Part shown: piece by piece, positions 6,317 to 7,013 of the stretch
How the letters are laid out: the number at the start of each line of letters is the position of its first letter
Numbering within the stretch: position 1 is the first letter of the stretch
Source of the DNA: JAUWPO01 sp965603285
Lineage (GTDB): Bacteria; Chloroflexota; Anaerolineae; Anaerolineales; UBA4823
Assembly (NCBI GenBank): GCA_965603285.1
Contig: CBFDCK010000157.1
Span: 1-7,013, forward strand
Direction: 5' to 3'
Length of the DNA: 7,013 nucleotides
Program-made: the position numbers and the translations under genes
The notes under the pieces: model-generated
What the model was told of the DNA's origin: nothing
Databases searched by the model: none
What the model saw: only the letters and a program-made list of their open reading frames with translations

Positions 6317-6378
6317 GATTCGTCGTTCCTCCTCGCACTGACATTAAATGAGATTCTTCGCTCCGACAAGAATGAGAG
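6317..6378. repeat. Degenerate direct repeat, second copy with stem-loop
   Basis: GATTCGTCGTTCC (6317-6329) and GATTCTTCGCTCC (6352-6364) match at 11 of 13 positions. In the second copy ATTCTT (6353-6358) pairs with AAGAAT (6368-6373) across nine bases. Together with the stem-loop at 6250-6272, this looks like decayed copies of an intergenic palindromic repeat. No coding potential is evident. Confidence 0.35.
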
Positions 6379-6492
6379 ATCGGGATAATTAGCTCGGTTC
6401 AGGTTGCCATTTCATTGCCTTCGTGCAGACTTAGTACTAGCAGAAAGTGATAGATGTCATTGATCGACAAACCAGTTTGTGCTTTTTTACAC

Positions 6493-6521
6493 TTGTAGTA
6501 TTTTTCCTCTGAGAATATAAT
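6493..6521 (+). promoter_or_regulatory. Sigma-70-like promoter for the flavoprotein gene
   Basis: A perfect -10 hexamer TATAAT (6516-6521) is preceded at exactly 17 bases by TTGTAG (6493-6498), which keeps the TTG of the -35 consensus. Transcription would begin near 6528, giving a leader of about 38 bases that includes the ribosome binding site. Confidence 0.5.
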
Positions 6522-6554
6522 CATCGCAAAACAATAATGCACTTTTAATCCATC

Positions 6555-6560
6555 GGGAGG
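6555..6560 (+). promoter_or_regulatory. Strong ribosome binding site for the flavoprotein gene
   Basis: GGGAGG lies five bases before the ATG at 6566. It is the strongest Shine-Dalgarno match in the window and fixes the start codon. Confidence 0.7.
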
Positions 6561-6565
6561 ATACG

Positions 6566-7013
6566 ATGATAGATGAACAACAAGATAAATACATAGTCGC
6601 TGTGGTTGGTGCCGGACCGGCTGGTCTCTATGCTGCCAAGCAATTAGCTGCTGAAGGCGTACGGGTAGCATTGATCAATCGTGACATTAAGCCTGGCGGA
6701 TTGGCGGAGTACGGAATCTACCATTCCAAGTACAAGATGAAAGAGGGCTTACGCAAACAGTTTCGCCGCATCCTGGAAAACCCTGAAATCAGTTATTACG
6801 GCAATGTAGTCGTCGGAAAGGACAGCGGTCTGAGCCTGGATGATTTAAACAACCTCGGTTTCCAGGCTATCATGGTGACGGTTGGTGCTCAGGGCACTAA
6901 ATGGCTGGGTTTGCCGGGTGAAGATCTCAAGGGCGTTTATCATGCCAAAGATATCGTTTATCACTATAACAAACTGCCGCCGTTCAGTACGCAGGAGTTT
7001 TCGATTGGCAAAC
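6566..7013 (+). CDS. FAD-dependent oxidoreductase, ferredoxin-NADP reductase / GltD-like (3' partial)
   Basis: The reading frame is open from the ATG to the window edge, giving 149 residues of a longer protein. Residues 10-40 form an N-terminal dinucleotide fold with Gly15-x-Gly17-x2-Gly20 and the AGPAGLYAA run that binds FAD. The PGGLAEYGIY stretch (43-52), followed by a basic segment, matches the conserved GGL-x2-YG block of adrenodoxin reductase-type ferredoxin-NADP reductases and the glutamate synthase small subunit. VTVGA (104-108) and LPGED (116-120) are the later conserved blocks. Such enzymes move electrons between NAD(P)H and ferredoxin or a partner subunit. The NADP-binding domain, any iron-sulfur domain and the C-terminus are beyond the window, so the subfamily is open. 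It is transcribed divergently from the M16 operon under its own promoter. Confidence 0.88.
   Translation, partial: MIDEQQDKYIVAVVGAGPAGLYAAKQLAAEGVRVALINRDIKPGGLAEYGIYHSKYKMKEGLRKQFRRILENPEISYYGNVVVGKDSGLSLDDLNNLGFQAIMVTVGAQGTKWLGLPGEDLKGVYHAKDIVYHYNKLPPFSTQEFSIGK

Larger units (their letters stand above)
6080..6565. other. Divergent intergenic region between the M16 operon and the flavoprotein gene
   Basis: About 490 bases without a convincing gene. It is AT-rich and contains the M16 promoter, the 26-base element copy B, stem-loops at 6250-6272 and 6353-6373, a 13-base direct repeat with two mismatches (6317-6329 and 6352-6364), and the promoter and ribosome binding site of the plus-strand flavoprotein gene. 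A 10-base sequence ATAGATGTCA occurs twice (6164-6173, within copy B, and 6450-6459). An open frame on the minus strand at 6399-6671 runs into the flavoprotein gene and has no family features. Confidence 0.5.

Noticed and set aside
6467..6488. Terminator-like sequence: ACAAAC/GTTTGT followed by GC and six T
   Set aside because: The stem is short and AT-rich with a tiny loop, and no plus-strand gene upstream needs terminating. It lies just before the flavoprotein promoter and is probably AT-rich promoter-proximal DNA.
6399..6671. A 90-codon minus-strand open frame
   Set aside because: It overlaps the start, ribosome binding site and promoter of the clearly real flavoprotein gene and shows no family motif.

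Overview
The window looks like a chromosomal segment of moderate GC from a free-living bacterium. The gene mix (a thioredoxin-fold/cyclophilin fusion, a PrsW-type membrane protease, a DedA protein, a two-gene M16 peptidase pair next to acpS, and a ferredoxin-NADP reductase-like flavoprotein) would fit Chloroflexota such as Anaerolineae. That placement is an inference from general familiarity, not a measured result. I see no transposase, phage gene, CRISPR array, tRNA or rRNA.

Layout, left to right. Positions 1-663 (+) hold the 3' part of a protein joining the end of a DsbA-like thioredoxin fold to a complete cyclophilin domain. Positions 664-1003 are a 340-base gap with a long stem-loop and a second dyad. 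Positions 1004-2284 (+) encode a polytopic PrsW-family glutamic protease with a TTG start. Positions 2353-3021 (+) encode a DedA-family membrane protein, preceded by a good extended -10 promoter. It meets acpS tail to tail, with 3 bases between the stops.

On the minus strand, reading from 6079 down to 3025, lies a probable three-gene operon. It comprises an M16 peptidase with an intact zinc motif, an M16 paralogue that has lost the zinc motif but kept the Arg/Tyr substrate-binding pair, and holo-ACP synthase. The two M16 proteins carry complementary halves of one active site, so they very probably work as a heterodimer. A 26-base element is repeated upstream of each M16 gene. The first M16 gene may be translated from a leaderless mRNA.

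Positions 6080-6565 are the gap between this operon and a divergent plus-strand gene. The gap contains two small stem-loops, a short direct repeat and a sigma-70-like promoter. From 6566 to the window edge is the N-terminal 149 residues of an FAD-dependent oxidoreductase of the adrenodoxin reductase / glutamate synthase small-subunit type.

Most of the window is housekeeping or envelope-related. I found no evidence for a wholly new system. The points most worth checking are the split-active-site M16 pair with its duplicated upstream element, the thioredoxin-cyclophilin fusion, and the leaderless start.
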